Shown: piece by piece, positions 7,309 through 15,957 of the stretch | Numbering within the stretch: the first letter of the stretch is position 1 | Layout of the letters: every line of letters begins with the position of its first letter | NCBI GenBank assembly: GCA_023423715.1 | Contig: JAFAFC010000007.1 | Location: forward strand, 62,001-126,000 | Length of the DNA stretch: 64,000 nt | Source: Bacteroidota bacterium | GTDB taxonomy: Bacteria; Bacteroidota; Bacteroidia; Flavobacteriales; Weeksellaceae | Reading direction: 5' to 3' | Translations under genes and position numbers: made by a program | The notes under the pieces: generated by a model | Database searches by the model: none | What the model was told of the DNA's origin: nothing | What the model saw: only the letters and a program-made list of their open reading frames with translations

Positions 7309-8892
7309 GTCTTTTATCTGTTGAATTCGTTCTTCGAAATGCTCCTTTTTTTCAGGATGTTTTTCTATTAAAACTTCAAATGCATTTATCGCTTTTGTGT
7401 AAAGTTTTTGATCCACATACAAATTCGCTAATGTTTCCGTCATTAAATGTGAGATGTTTTCACTGCGATCTTTTACAACGAAATCACTTTCTTCTTTAAG
7501 CTTCGAAATCTTCGGATTGGCTTCAATAAACGTTTCAATCGCTTTATTTTTCTGCTCAACTTTCGCTTCTTCGTCCATGGAAACTTCGCCATGAATCACC
7601 GAATCAGACTTATCAAGCTTCAACCAGCTTTGCCACGTATTAATAAACGTTGGAATGTTAGAAGTTGAATTATCTTCTACTTTTTTATCCTCTTTTAGCT
7701 CTTCTTTCGGTGCAATCGGTGCAACGCTATCGGAAAAGAAAGAAACATTAAGAACAGGACGTTCCGTTTCTGATTTTGTTTCGATTTGAACATCAACCTT
7801 ATCTATTTCTTCTGATGAAACAGGTTCTACAATTTCTTTTTCTGCCGATTTTGGAATTGACACTTCTTCGTCTTTCGGTTTTGAAAGTAATGCATCCGGC
7901 GCGTTATGATCCAAAACTAAAGGTTTCCATGCGTCGTTTGACTGTGTTTCTACAATAGTATCTTTTGAATGAATTTCTTCTTTTTCCTCAATCTTATTTT
8001 GGATCGGCTCCGTAGGTTTTACTTCTTCAACAACTGGTTTTTCGTCATGTTGAATTTCAGAAAAATTAACTTCGGAACTAGGAATTGAAACATCTTCTAC
8101 TTCAACCGGAACTGAAGGTTGATCCTTTTTCTTGGCTTTCATTTTCGCTTCCACCTCAGCGATAAGTCGCTTCATTGCGTCATCTCCAGAACTCGCTGCT
8201 TTCGCAACAACTGGTTGAGAATAGGCGTCAGTAGAAGCTGCTGGAACGTGCGCCATGAAGTCTTCGGTCTTATGAAAACTAACCTGAGCTGGTTCAGTCT
8301 CATTATTTTCAAAAGAAATATTTTGCTCCTTTTCTATTTCCTTTACGTCTTGAATCGGATTTACAACTTTAACTTTTGAAAAGCTTTCTGCATCGGCTGC
8401 TTCTTTAAATTCCGGTTCAACTTGAGTTTCTGTTGGAATTTCTTCGGTAGGATTTATTTCCTCAACTTCTTGGAACGAAATCGTTTCTTCATTCTTAACT
8501 TGTTCTTCCGCTTTTGGATGTTCTAAGTCAACTATTTCGGTTTTTGTGAAACTTTCAGCATCGGCTGCTTCTTTGAAATCAGATTCCGCTTGAGAAACTG
8601 GTTCTTGCGGAAAGTCATCTTCTTGAAGTGGTTCTGCAGCAACGCCAGGATCAACAATTTGAATTTGATTAACAAACTGATACAATATCTTTTTATCCGT
8701 GGTATACGCAGCTGTTGACGTCAACAATGATTTATAATCTTTTTGCTGATGCGCATGCGTTGCATACAATAGCAAAGCGCGTAAACTTTGAATATACGGA
8801 TATTTTGAAATTTCTTGGTTGAGCAACCCAATATCGTCTTTCTGAATAAGATTCGGATTTTGAAGCAACTCTAAAGTTCTAGAAACAAGCAT
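7291..8892 (-). CDS. Hypothetical acidic protein with internal repeats, flavobacterial lptE cluster
   Basis: 533-aa protein of unknown function. The N-terminal 85 residues and C-terminal 80 residues look folded and helical; the C-terminus has a TPR-like unit (ANLYVDQKLYTKAINAFEVL). The 350 residues between are Glu/Lys/Pro-rich and probably disordered. This middle part contains a duplication: FKEAADAESFTK and FKEAADAESFSK, each followed by a Glu-rich stretch with (I/N)ISF. There is no signal peptide. Its ATG overlaps the lptE stop codon (TAATG), so translation is coupled. A gene of this shape follows lptE in many flavobacteria, usually before secG; a link to envelope assembly is inference only. 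Confidence 0.75.
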   Translation of the reverse strand: MLVSRTLELLQNPNLIQKDDIGLLNQEISKYPYIQSLRALLLYATHAHQQKDYKSLLTSTAAYTTDKKILYQFVNQIQIVDPGVAAEPLQEDDFPQEPVSQAESDFKEAADAESFTKTEIVDLEHPKAEEQVKNEETISFQEVEEINPTEEIPTETQVEPEFKEAADAESFSKVKVVNPIQDVKEIEKEQNISFENNETEPAQVSFHKTEDFMAHVPAASTDAYSQPVVAKAASSGDDAMKRLIAEVEAKMKAKKKDQPSVPVEVEDVSIPSSEVNFSEIQHDEKPVVEEVKPTEPIQNKIEEKEEIHSKDTIVETQSNDAWKPLVLDHNAPDALLSKPKDEEVSIPKSAEKEIVEPVSSEEIDKVDVQIETKSETERPVLNVSFFSDSVAPIAPKEELKEDKKVEDNSTSNIPTFINTWQSWLKLDKSDSVIHGEVSMDEEAKVEQKNKAIETFIEANPKISKLKEESDFVVKDRSENISHLMTETLANLYVDQKLYTKAINAFEVLIEKHPEKKEHFEERIQQIKDQKAGK

Positions 8893-9449
8893 TACCAGTC
8901 TGCAATTATATCATTAAACATTTTGTTGATGATTCGCTCCGTAACAATTTTTATTTGCGAAGCCTCGATCGCGTTAATATCGAGATCACTGCTAAACACA
9001 GCTTCATCGGTATAGGTTCTATCGAAGTTTTTTTCCGGTTGAAGTCTATTTTCATAATGAACTTTCACCGTGATCGTCATTTTGTTTTGAGAAGTCTGTA
9101 TCATACCACCATTGGTTGTAGAAACCGAAGTGGACGAAACCGTTGCTGGTGAACTCGGGTTGTAATCTACAATTTCGCCCTCAATTAAAAGATCGGGATT
9201 GGTTTTGGTTCCCTTCAAAGTTGTTCTTTGATTGAAACGATTCTGTACATCCGTAGAAAACTGTTGCGCCAACATCGGGTTTTTCAATGCAGAATTATCG
9301 ATAAACTCGTTAATCTGCATTGTCTTGATGTCTTTATGCAAAGACGATCCTGTAAAGCTATAGCTACAAGATTGTACAATAAAAGTAGCGACAACAAGCA
9401 TCGCTACCCATTTTAAATTTTTAGAAATTTTGCTGTGTACCAATTTCAT
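8892..9449 (-). CDS. lptE: LptE-like lipoprotein (LPS assembly)
   Basis: 185-aa outer membrane lipoprotein expected to plug the LptD barrel and help place LPS on the cell surface. The start at 9449 is chosen because it has an AAGGA ribosome-binding sequence 8 bases upstream and gives a lipoprotein signal ending at Cys28 (VQSC). The mature part begins with YSFTGSSLHKDIKTMQINEF, the Bacteroidota LptE signature, and has the FSTDVQNRFNQRTTL helix. The start lies inside the end of the upstream membrane-protein gene (29-base overlap), so the genes are cotranscribed. Confidence 0.85.
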   Translation of the reverse strand: MKLVHSKISKNLKWVAMLVVATFIVQSCSYSFTGSSLHKDIKTMQINEFIDNSALKNPMLAQQFSTDVQNRFNQRTTLKGTKTNPDLLIEGEIVDYNPSSPATVSSTSVSTTNGGMIQTSQNKMTITVKVHYENRLQPEKNFDRTYTDEAVFSSDLDINAIEASQIKIVTERIINKMFNDIIADW

Positions 9450-10122
9450 TAATTTCGTCCTTATTAATTTGTTGTAGTGCATCTTTATAAGCAAAGTAGT
9501 AGCACGTATATGTTAGTGGCAACGTTAAAAACACGCCAATATAGCATCCGATCATACCAATCATTCCCATAAAGCCAGCTACAATTGAGAAGAGGAATAT
9601 TTGTAAATAATTTCCTTTTGCCATTTCGCTAGATGCTTTGAATAGCTCTTTCACATCTGACATTCCTTTAAAAGCGATTAATGGCGTAATGTAAAACATT
9701 CGTATTGATATCAAAAACATCACAACAAAGAAAAACAAATAATAAATTCCCATTACTATACCTATTGTCGGGCTAGGATTACCCCCTGAATTTGACATGA
9801 ATGAAATGTACAAAATGAGAAATGGAATGTACAAAACGAGAAACACACCAAGCAAAATCAATGTGATAATAAAATACTTAGAAAAATCTGAGAAATCAAA
9901 AATTTCTGACGCCTCAGGGTTTTTTCCTTCATCAAGTCTTTTGCAAAACTTCGCAAAATTACCAGTTGCCATTAATCCACAAAAAGGAATAATGGATAAT
10001 AAAAACACGAAAAACATCGGTAAAATAAGCTTTCCGAAGTTATTTTTATAAAATTCCCATCCTTTGTTGATGTACTCGCCTAACTTAAAATCTACAGGCT
10101 TAATCGCTACATTTCCATTCAT
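9421..10122 (-). CDS. Multispanning membrane protein, function unknown
   Basis: 233-aa hydrophobic protein with about five or six predicted membrane segments (around 32-52, 85-112, 125-150, 165-190 and 195-215). It starts with an amphipathic stretch (FKLGEYINKGWEFYKNNFGK), a pattern seen in many small DUF975-like or glycerophosphoryl-diester-type membrane domains of Bacteroidota, but I cannot assign a family. It lies 13 bases after the sigma-54-type activator gene and overlaps the start of lptE, so it belongs to this envelope operon. Confidence 0.75.
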   Translation of the reverse strand: MNGNVAIKPVDFKLGEYINKGWEFYKNNFGKLILPMFFVFLLSIIPFCGLMATGNFAKFCKRLDEGKNPEASEIFDFSDFSKYFIITLILLGVFLVLYIPFLILYISFMSNSGGNPSPTIGIVMGIYYLFFFVVMFLISIRMFYITPLIAFKGMSDVKELFKASSEMAKGNYLQIFLFSIVAGFMGMIGMIGCYIGVFLTLPLTYTCYYFAYKDALQQINKDEINEIGTQQNF

Positions 10123-10135
10123 AATTTGTTGTTTT

Positions 10136-11416
10136 TTATTCTTCTAAATTGTATTGTTTTATCTTTCTATACAACGTTCGTTGGGAAATCCCCAGTTCGT
10201 TTGCGGCTTTATTTCTGCGTCCATTGTGTTTTTCTAACGCTTTAACAATCAGTTCCTTTTCATTATTTTGAAGCGAAAGCGATTCGGGGCGTGCTTCCTC
10301 CAATTCGATATCTTCCACTTCATATTCTTCTTCCGAAGGCGATGTAATAATCGTTGGATTCTGAATCGTCGTGGTTGTCGGTTGTTCAAAATACAAAAGT
10401 GAATTTGCAGGAACACTTGCTTCCGGCTCTGGAGTGTAAATTCTGCTTATCAAATTTTTCTCCTGATGGCTAAACTCTGAATTTCCTCTATTTTTAATGA
10501 GTTCCGAAGTTAATGATTTTAAATCATTGATATCGCTTCGCATGTCGAAAAGAATCTTGTACATGATTTCTCTTTCCGAGCTAAAATCTGAATTTGACGC
10601 TCCCGGCTTCTGAATAACCGCTGGAAGTTGCGAATTCATCGGAATATATTCTGCTAATTTCGAAGCGCTTATTTCGCGATTTTGTTCAACAACCGTCATT
10701 TGCTCCACTAAATTACGAAGCTGACGAACGTTCCCCGGAAACGAATAATTTTCTAAATATTGAACACCATCTTCGGTTAATTTCAGTTCGGGCATTCTGT
10801 ATTTTTCAGCAAAATCGATTGCAAATTTTCTAAATAGCAAGTGAATATCGCCTTTTCGATCTCGTAAAGCCGGCATATCAATTTGAACGGTGTTCAAACG
10901 GTAGTATAAATCTTCACGAAAACGCCCATCTTCAATGGCTTTCATCATGTTGACGTTGGTTGCCGCAACGATACGCACATCTGTTTTTTGAACTTGAGAA
11001 GATCCTACTTTCATAAACTCGCCACTTTCCAAAACACGCAACAAGCGAACTTGCGTTTGCAATGGTAATTCACCAACTTCATCTAGGAAAATTGTACCTC
11101 CATCCGCAACTTCGAAATAACCTTTACGCGTTGCTGTAGCACCAGTAAATGCTCCTTTTTCGTGTCCAAAAAGTTCGGAATCAATAGTTCCTTCAGGGAT
11201 TGCACCACAGTTTACGACAATGTACGGTTGATGCTTTCTTTTAGATTCGGCATGAATAATTTTGGGAATAAACTCCTTCCCGACACCACTTTCTCCCATC
11301 ACCAAGACGGAAATATCCGTAGGAGCCACTTGAACCGCTTTTTCTAAAGCGCGATTCAACGCGGGAAAGTTTCCAATTATCCCAAAGCGGTTTTTTATAT
11401 TTTGTAATTCGATCAT
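10136..11416 (-). CDS. Sigma-54-type AAA+ transcriptional activator with Fis-type HTH
   Basis: 426-aa enhancer-binding-protein type regulator. The AAA+ domain starts almost at the N-terminus: Walker A GESGVGKE at 41-48, GAFTGA (sigma-54 contact loop) at 88-93, Walker B LDEVGEL at 111-117. A poorly conserved linker (about 265-380) precedes a Fis-type helix-turn-helix (EKHNGRRNKAANELGISQRT) at the C-terminus. There is no receiver, GAF or PAS domain, so it may be constitutively competent or controlled by a partner. It is found next to miaB and lptE in many flavobacteria. The target genes are not visible here. Confidence 0.9.
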   Translation of the reverse strand: MIELQNIKNRFGIIGNFPALNRALEKAVQVAPTDISVLVMGESGVGKEFIPKIIHAESKRKHQPYIVVNCGAIPEGTIDSELFGHEKGAFTGATATRKGYFEVADGGTIFLDEVGELPLQTQVRLLRVLESGEFMKVGSSQVQKTDVRIVAATNVNMMKAIEDGRFREDLYYRLNTVQIDMPALRDRKGDIHLLFRKFAIDFAEKYRMPELKLTEDGVQYLENYSFPGNVRQLRNLVEQMTVVEQNREISASKLAEYIPMNSQLPAVIQKPGASNSDFSSEREIMYKILFDMRSDINDLKSLTSELIKNRGNSEFSHQEKNLISRIYTPEPEASVPANSLLYFEQPTTTTIQNPTIITSPSEEEYEVEDIELEEARPESLSLQNNEKELIVKALEKHNGRRNKAANELGISQRTLYRKIKQYNLEE

Positions 11417-11477
11417 TTTTTATTGATTTAAAGGGTTTTTGTATTAAAAAGCAAAGCTTACTTTTCTTAATTAAATT

Positions 11478-11825
11478 TTATACGAAAACCTTTTCTGTTA
11501 AATCATCTTTATTTCGAATTTTTGATATTCTTTTGATTAAATCATGTTGATTTTCAACGCTTTTTGCTTTTTTAAAGCCACATGAAAAATCAAGTTTGAA
11601 TTTCGACACCGCATCATTTGAACAGATGATGTGCGAAAACTTTTTATTGTATTTTGAAGTAAGGTAATTAAGCTCTTGCAAAAGCTGTTTTACCTCATCT
11701 TTAGAACTATTTTTGTCAATTTTCGAAGCTAAACACTTAGCCTCGTTTTGGTCACAAAAAGCCTTTCCTGACTGGCATGTACCAATCAAACTCACTAAAA
11801 TAATGATATAGGATAAACTTTTCAT
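11478..11825 (-). CDS. Small exported protein, unknown
   Basis: 115-aa protein with an N-terminal signal sequence (MKSLSYIIILVSLIGTCQSG). The mature part is charged and helical and has five cysteines, suggesting disulfides in the periplasm. No family recognised. It lies 23 bases after the miaB stop and 61 bases before the sigma-54-type activator, and is probably carried in the same transcript. It may be specific to this lineage because most flavobacterial genomes have miaB directly next to the activator. Confidence 0.65.
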   Translation of the reverse strand: MKSLSYIIILVSLIGTCQSGKAFCDQNEAKCLASKIDKNSSKDEVKQLLQELNYLTSKYNKKFSHIICSNDAVSKFKLDFSCGFKKAKSVENQHDLIKRISKIRNKDDLTEKVFV

Positions 11826-11848
11826 TTATTACTTTTTAGAATAAAAAC

Positions 11849-13285
11849 TTACTCAACAGTACTTCCTAAAAGCGTTCCTCGGGTACTAGAGTCTACAAAA
11901 ACATCGACTAAATCGCCTAATTTTTGTCCTTCCAATTTATCAAAAACAACGACCGCGTTTTGAGAATTTCTTCCTTTCCATTGCTCTTTGTTCTTTTTAC
12001 TTTCGCCTTCAATAAGAACTTCGTGAACTCTACCTACATACGATTTCATACGTTTTGTAGATAATTCGCCTTGAAGATCAATCACTTCTTGAAGTCTTTT
12101 TTTCTTTACTTCTTCAGGAACATCATCTTCCATCTTCTTATGAGCCGGCGTTCCTGGTCTTTCCGAATATGCAAACATATAACCGTAATCGTACTCCACT
12201 TCCTGCATTAACGACAAGGTATCTTGATGATCTTGTTCCGTTTCACCGCAGAAACCGATAATCATATCTTGCGAAAATGCAATTTCAGGAACAATACGTT
12301 TTGCTTCAGTAATTAACTCTAAATATTCTTCACGAGTATGCTGTCTGTTCATCGCTTTCAACATGGCGTTACTTCCACTTTGAACCGGCAAATGCACATA
12401 CTTGCAAATATTGTGATGTTTTGCAATCATATGGAACACCTCCAAACTCATGTCTTGAGGATTGGACGTTGCAAAACGAATTCTCATATTCGGAACTGCT
12501 AATGCTACCATTTCTAGCAAATGAGCAAAGTCAACCGCAGTTGCTTTTTGCATATCCGTCGCTTTTGCGAAATCCTTTTTCGGTCCGCCTCCGTACCACA
12601 AATACGAATCTACATTCTGTCCTAAAAGCGTGATTTCCTTATATCCTTGATTCCATAAATCCAAACATTCTTCAATAATCGAATGTGGATCGCGACTTCT
12701 CTCGCGACCTCTCGTAAATGGAACAACACAAAATGTACACATATTATCGCAACCACGCGTAATGGTTACAAATGCCGAAACTCCATTCCCACTCAAACGA
12801 ACCGGACTAATATCTGCATACGTTTCTTCTTTTGAAAGAATGACGTTGATAGCATCTTGACCTTCTTCGGTCTCCTTCAACAAGTTAGGAAGATCACGAT
12901 ATGCATCAGGGCCAACAACCAAATCCACCAAATGTTCTTCTTCTAAAAACTTGGTTTTAAGACGTTCGGCCATACAGCCCAAAACACCTACGGTAAGATT
13001 GGGTTTATTTTTCTTTTGACTTTTAAATTGCGACAAACGCATACGAACCGTTTGCTCTGCTTTTTCACGAATAGAACATGTATTTAGCAGAATTAAATCG
13101 GCTTCTTCAACGTTTGTTGTCGTGTTATAGCCTTCGCTATTAAGAATGGACGCAACAATCTCCGAATCGGAAAAGTTCATCTGGCAACCGTAACTTTCCA
13201 AAAATAATTTCTTGGTGTTTTCCGGCTTTTCCTCAATCGCATATGCCTCTCCTTGCTTGGTTTCGTCTATATATTTTTCTTGCAC
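11849..13285 (-). CDS. miaB: tRNA-2-methylthio-N6-dimethylallyladenosine synthase MiaB
   Basis: Radical-SAM methylthiotransferase that modifies A37 of tRNAs reading UNN codons. 478 aa. The N-terminal UPF0004 domain has the three cluster cysteines C34 (SYGCQMNFSDSE), C70 (NTCSIREKA) and C104 (LGCMAER). The radical-SAM CxxxCxxC is at C179, C183, C186 (TRGCDNMCTFCVVPF). A C-terminal TRAM domain (about 410-475) is present. A TATCTTTG box lies 87 bases upstream, giving a leader of about 80 bases that contains a small hairpin (GTTTGC / GCAAAC) near 13323-13339. Confidence 0.95.
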   Translation of the reverse strand: MQEKYIDETKQGEAYAIEEKPENTKKLFLESYGCQMNFSDSEIVASILNSEGYNTTTNVEEADLILLNTCSIREKAEQTVRMRLSQFKSQKKNKPNLTVGVLGCMAERLKTKFLEEEHLVDLVVGPDAYRDLPNLLKETEEGQDAINVILSKEETYADISPVRLSGNGVSAFVTITRGCDNMCTFCVVPFTRGRERSRDPHSIIEECLDLWNQGYKEITLLGQNVDSYLWYGGGPKKDFAKATDMQKATAVDFAHLLEMVALAVPNMRIRFATSNPQDMSLEVFHMIAKHHNICKYVHLPVQSGSNAMLKAMNRQHTREEYLELITEAKRIVPEIAFSQDMIIGFCGETEQDHQDTLSLMQEVEYDYGYMFAYSERPGTPAHKKMEDDVPEEVKKKRLQEVIDLQGELSTKRMKSYVGRVHEVLIEGESKKNKEQWKGRNSQNAVVVFDKLEGQKLGDLVDVFVDSSTRGTLLGSTVE

Positions 13286-13372
13286 TTTTTAAAGGTTTGA
13301 GTTCAAAGTTCAAAGTCTGAAAGTTTGCTCAGTGCAAACATTAAACCTGAAACCTAAAACGAATTTAATTCG

Positions 13373-13380
13373 CAAAGATA
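13373..13380 (-). promoter_or_regulatory. Promoter -7 box of miaB
   Basis: Minus-strand TATCTTTG, exact TAnnTTTG match, 87 bases before the miaB ATG. Confidence 0.45.
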
Positions 13381-13426
13381 ACGAAAAACCGTGACAGAAT
13401 GGCAGGTTTTATTTTAGCAAATTCAA

Positions 13427-14125
13427 TTAAAATCTAAAACTTAGGGGAAGGGTGAATGTTGCCGTAGTTGGCACTCCGTAAAATGTTGCTGGTTTCCATT
13501 TTTTAGAAACATATTGTACTCCCCTTAAGACATCGGCATCAAATCCCTTATTGCCAGAACTTTCAGAAAGGTATATATTATCAATTTTCCCATCAGTCCC
13601 TACTTCGAATCGTACTTTTAAACTAAAATCAATATTTGCTGTATATCGCGAAACATCTACATTTCGAGCAATAAGAGCTCTAAAAGCACCTATTCCACCA
13701 GGAAACTCAGCATTGGTATACCGAGCATCGGAAATATAATTCTCTGGTGAATCAGCCTTTAATTTGGATAAAAGGATTTTCATTTTATACAATGATGCAT
13801 GCTTTTCGCCATTTACTTCTGCCGGAATCCAATCTTTCATTTTAGACAAAACCGATTTCGACACATTAATAGTACATTTTGCTAAATCAGGATTTTCTGG
13901 TTTTACAAATTTTATGGTCGAATCAGGATAAACTACAACTTGAATTTCTGCAATTTCATCACCACACTCCGGAAAATCCCCTTCGGAGTATATCTTTTTA
14001 AAATCCGAAATCATACCGGTATATCCACCTTTATAAGCTTTCTGGTCTTTTGGATACCTATCTAAAATTTGAGCGTTCCCCATCATGGAGATTAAAAAAA
14101 GTAGTAAAAAGCTAATTTTCATCAT
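13427..14125 (-). CDS. TonB C-terminal-like exported protein
   Basis: 232-aa protein with a signal peptide (MMKISFLLLFLISMMGNA) and a C-terminal TonB-like domain from about 130: AEFPGGIGAFRALIARN, then VRFEVGTDGKID and WKPATFYGVPT. Unlike a true TonB it has no inner membrane anchor plus proline-rich spacer, so it is probably a periplasmic or surface relative rather than the energy transducer. A second, shorter copy of the domain lies 11 bases upstream; the two look like paralogues in one operon. Start codons at 14125 and 14122 are equally possible. Confidence 0.75.
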   Translation of the reverse strand: MMKISFLLLFLISMMGNAQILDRYPKDQKAYKGGYTGMISDFKKIYSEGDFPECGDEIAEIQVVVYPDSTIKFVKPENPDLAKCTINVSKSVLSKMKDWIPAEVNGEKHASLYKMKILLSKLKADSPENYISDARYTNAEFPGGIGAFRALIARNVDVSRYTANIDFSLKVRFEVGTDGKIDNIYLSESSGNKGFDADVLRGVQYVSKKWKPATFYGVPTTATFTLPLSFRF

Positions 14126-14136
14126 TTATTTGTTTT

Positions 14137-14619
14137 TTATCGATCAATATTTTCAGTTCTAAAATCAATTTTTAAGCGAAGTTTCGAGTCTATATTTTCA
14201 CCATTGCATGTTGCAGGCTTCCAATTCCCGGGAAGTCGTTTCACAATAAACTGAAGGTCTTTGTAAAACATTGCCCCATTCTGAACCGCGGGTTTTACTT
14301 CAAATGTTTTCAAAGCCCCTTTAGAATCAATTCCAAATTCAAAACTAAAAACCCCGTTTACGGCATAAACATCGTTATCTAAATACGAAACCATATTTTG
14401 AGCAAGAATTTCTTTGAACTTTTGTTCGCCCCCAGGAAATTCTGCATAGGTCGGATTATTACACGTAATTCTATAAAATTCAAGTGGATTATTAAGGGCA
14501 AACCGAATTTTCGCACTGCCAAATTCATTAAAACTATCGCTATCGTCAAACTCTTCTAAAAGAAATTGAGCTTGAACCAACGAGGAAATAAGTATAAAAA
14601 ATAGACTTAAATATTTCAT
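14137..14619 (-). CDS. TonB C-terminal-like exported protein (paralogue)
   Basis: 160-aa protein. The start at 14619 gives a signal peptide (MKYLSLFFILISSLVQA); the longer open frame would run through the lysA terminator and is rejected. It shares AEFPGG, a following phenylalanine/leucine helix and NWKPAT with its downstream neighbour, all typical of flavobacterial TonB C-terminal domains. No transmembrane anchor apart from the signal. Function unknown. It is separated from lysA by an intrinsic terminator, so it should have its own promoter, but I find no exact TAnnTTTG box. Confidence 0.7.
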   Translation of the reverse strand: MKYLSLFFILISSLVQAQFLLEEFDDSDSFNEFGSAKIRFALNNPLEFYRITCNNPTYAEFPGGEQKFKEILAQNMVSYLDNDVYAVNGVFSFEFGIDSKGALKTFEVKPAVQNGAMFYKDLQFIVKRLPGNWKPATCNGENIDSKLRLKIDFRTENIDR

Positions 14620-14644
14620 TTGAAAATTTGATTGGAAGGTATAA

Positions 14645-14672
14645 AAAAACTTGCTTTCGAAAAAGCAAGTTT
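14645..14672 (-). terminator. lysA terminator
   Basis: On the minus strand AAACTTGCTT and AAGCAAGTTT form a stem around a short loop, directly followed by TTTTTT, shortly after the lysA stop codon. Confidence 0.8.
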
Positions 14673-14684
14673 GTATCGTTTTTA

Positions 14685-15884
14685 TCATAAAACCTCGATC
14701 TGATTTTTCAGCAAATCATCAAAAATATCACGTTTTCTAATTAAGTGCGCTTTTCCATCAACAAACATCACTTCCGCTGGCTTTAATCTCGAGTTAAAAT
14801 TAGAACTCATCTCAAAACCATATGCTCCCGCATTACGGAAGACTAGTAAATCACCTTCGCGAACTTCACGAATTTTTCTGTCCCACGCAAAAGTATCCGT
14901 TTCGCAAATATTTCCAACTACGGTATAAATACGCTCGGTTCCTTTTGGATTGGAGATGTTTTCAATAATATGATACGAATCGTAGAACATAGGACGAATC
15001 AAATGATTAAATCCAGAATTCACGCCTACGAAAACGGTTGCTGTCGTTTGCTTGATCACATTAGCTTTCACAACCAAGTTTCCACTTTTGCTTACCAAGA
15101 ATTTTCCTGGTTCAAACCATAGTTCAAAACTCTTTCCGCTTTCTTTAGAATATTCCGCTAATGCTTTTTCCACTTTCTTTCCTAAAGATTTCACATCGGT
15201 TTCCATTTCACCTTCTTGAAATGGCACTTTGAATCCTGATCCCATGTCCAAGTATTTTAGATTTGGGAAATGTTCAGCCAATTCAAACATGATTTCCAAT
15301 CCTTGAAGGAAAACGTCGGTATCTTTAATTTCGCTTCCGGTGTGCATGTGAAGACCTTCTACATTAACGCCAGTTGATTTTGTAATACGCTCAATATGAC
15401 GAAGTTGATGTATTGAAATTCCAAATTTAGAATCAATATGCCCCGTCGAAATTTTATAATTTCCTCCAGCAAAAATATGTGGATTGATTCTCACAAAAAT
15501 AGGATACGAACTTCCGTATTTATTCCCAAACTGCTCTAAAATAGAGATATTATCAATATTAATATGCACTTTGTGCGTCATCGCTTCTTCGATTTCCGCC
15601 AAATCAACACAATTTGGAGTAAAAAGAATACGATCCGATGTAAAACCAGCCTTCAAACCAAGCTTCACCTCATTAATAGAAACGCAATCAAGGTTGGCAC
15701 CCAAGTTCTTGACGTATTTCAGAATATTAATATTGGTTAAAGCTTTAGCAGCATAAAAAAACCTCGTTTTCTTAGTGAACGAAGACGTAAGCTTTTCGTA
15801 CTGATCTTTGATGCTTGCCACATCATAAACATACACCGGAGTCCCAAACTCATCGGCGATTTTCAAAAGATCTTTGTCGGTCAT
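14685..15884 (-). CDS. lysA: Diaminopimelate decarboxylase
   Basis: PLP enzyme for the last step of lysine synthesis (meso-diaminopimelate to lysine). 399 aa, slightly short for the family. The PLP lysine is K47 in FFYAAKALTN. Other motifs are GLHMHTGSEI, DMGSGFKVP, EPGKFLV, and CETDTFAWDR, which holds the conserved substrate-site Cys of the partner chain. The leader between the -7 box (15936-15943) and the ATG holds an imperfect inverted repeat (CCTTAAA ... TTTAAGG, 15908-15929). No lysine riboswitch is present. An intrinsic terminator follows. Confidence 0.95.
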   Translation of the reverse strand: MTDKDLLKIADEFGTPVYVYDVASIKDQYEKLTSSFTKKTRFFYAAKALTNINILKYVKNLGANLDCVSINEVKLGLKAGFTSDRILFTPNCVDLAEIEEAMTHKVHINIDNISILEQFGNKYGSSYPIFVRINPHIFAGGNYKISTGHIDSKFGISIHQLRHIERITKSTGVNVEGLHMHTGSEIKDTDVFLQGLEIMFELAEHFPNLKYLDMGSGFKVPFQEGEMETDVKSLGKKVEKALAEYSKESGKSFELWFEPGKFLVSKSGNLVVKANVIKQTTATVFVGVNSGFNHLIRPMFYDSYHIIENISNPKGTERIYTVVGNICETDTFAWDRKIREVREGDLLVFRNAGAYGFEMSSNFNSRLKPAEVMFVDGKAHLIRKRDIFDDLLKNQIEVL

Positions 15885-15935
15885 TATCTGGTATTTAATA
15901 ATAAGTTCCTTAAACAGTTTGTTTTAAGGCAAGTG

Positions 15936-15943
15936 CAAATTTA
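15936..15943 (-). promoter_or_regulatory. Promoter -7 box of lysA
   Basis: Minus-strand TAAATTTG, exact TAnnTTTG match, 51 bases before the lysA ATG; an imperfect inverted repeat lies between the two. Confidence 0.45.
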
Positions 15944-15957
15944 GAAAAAAATAAGGC

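Noticed and set aside
13427..14619. The two TonB-C-like proteins as true TonB energy transducers
   Set aside because: They have no inner membrane anchor plus proline-rich spacer, and no ExbB/ExbD genes are nearby.
15885..15943. Lysine riboswitch ahead of lysA
   Set aside because: The leader is about 50 bases with one imperfect hairpin, far too short for an L-box.
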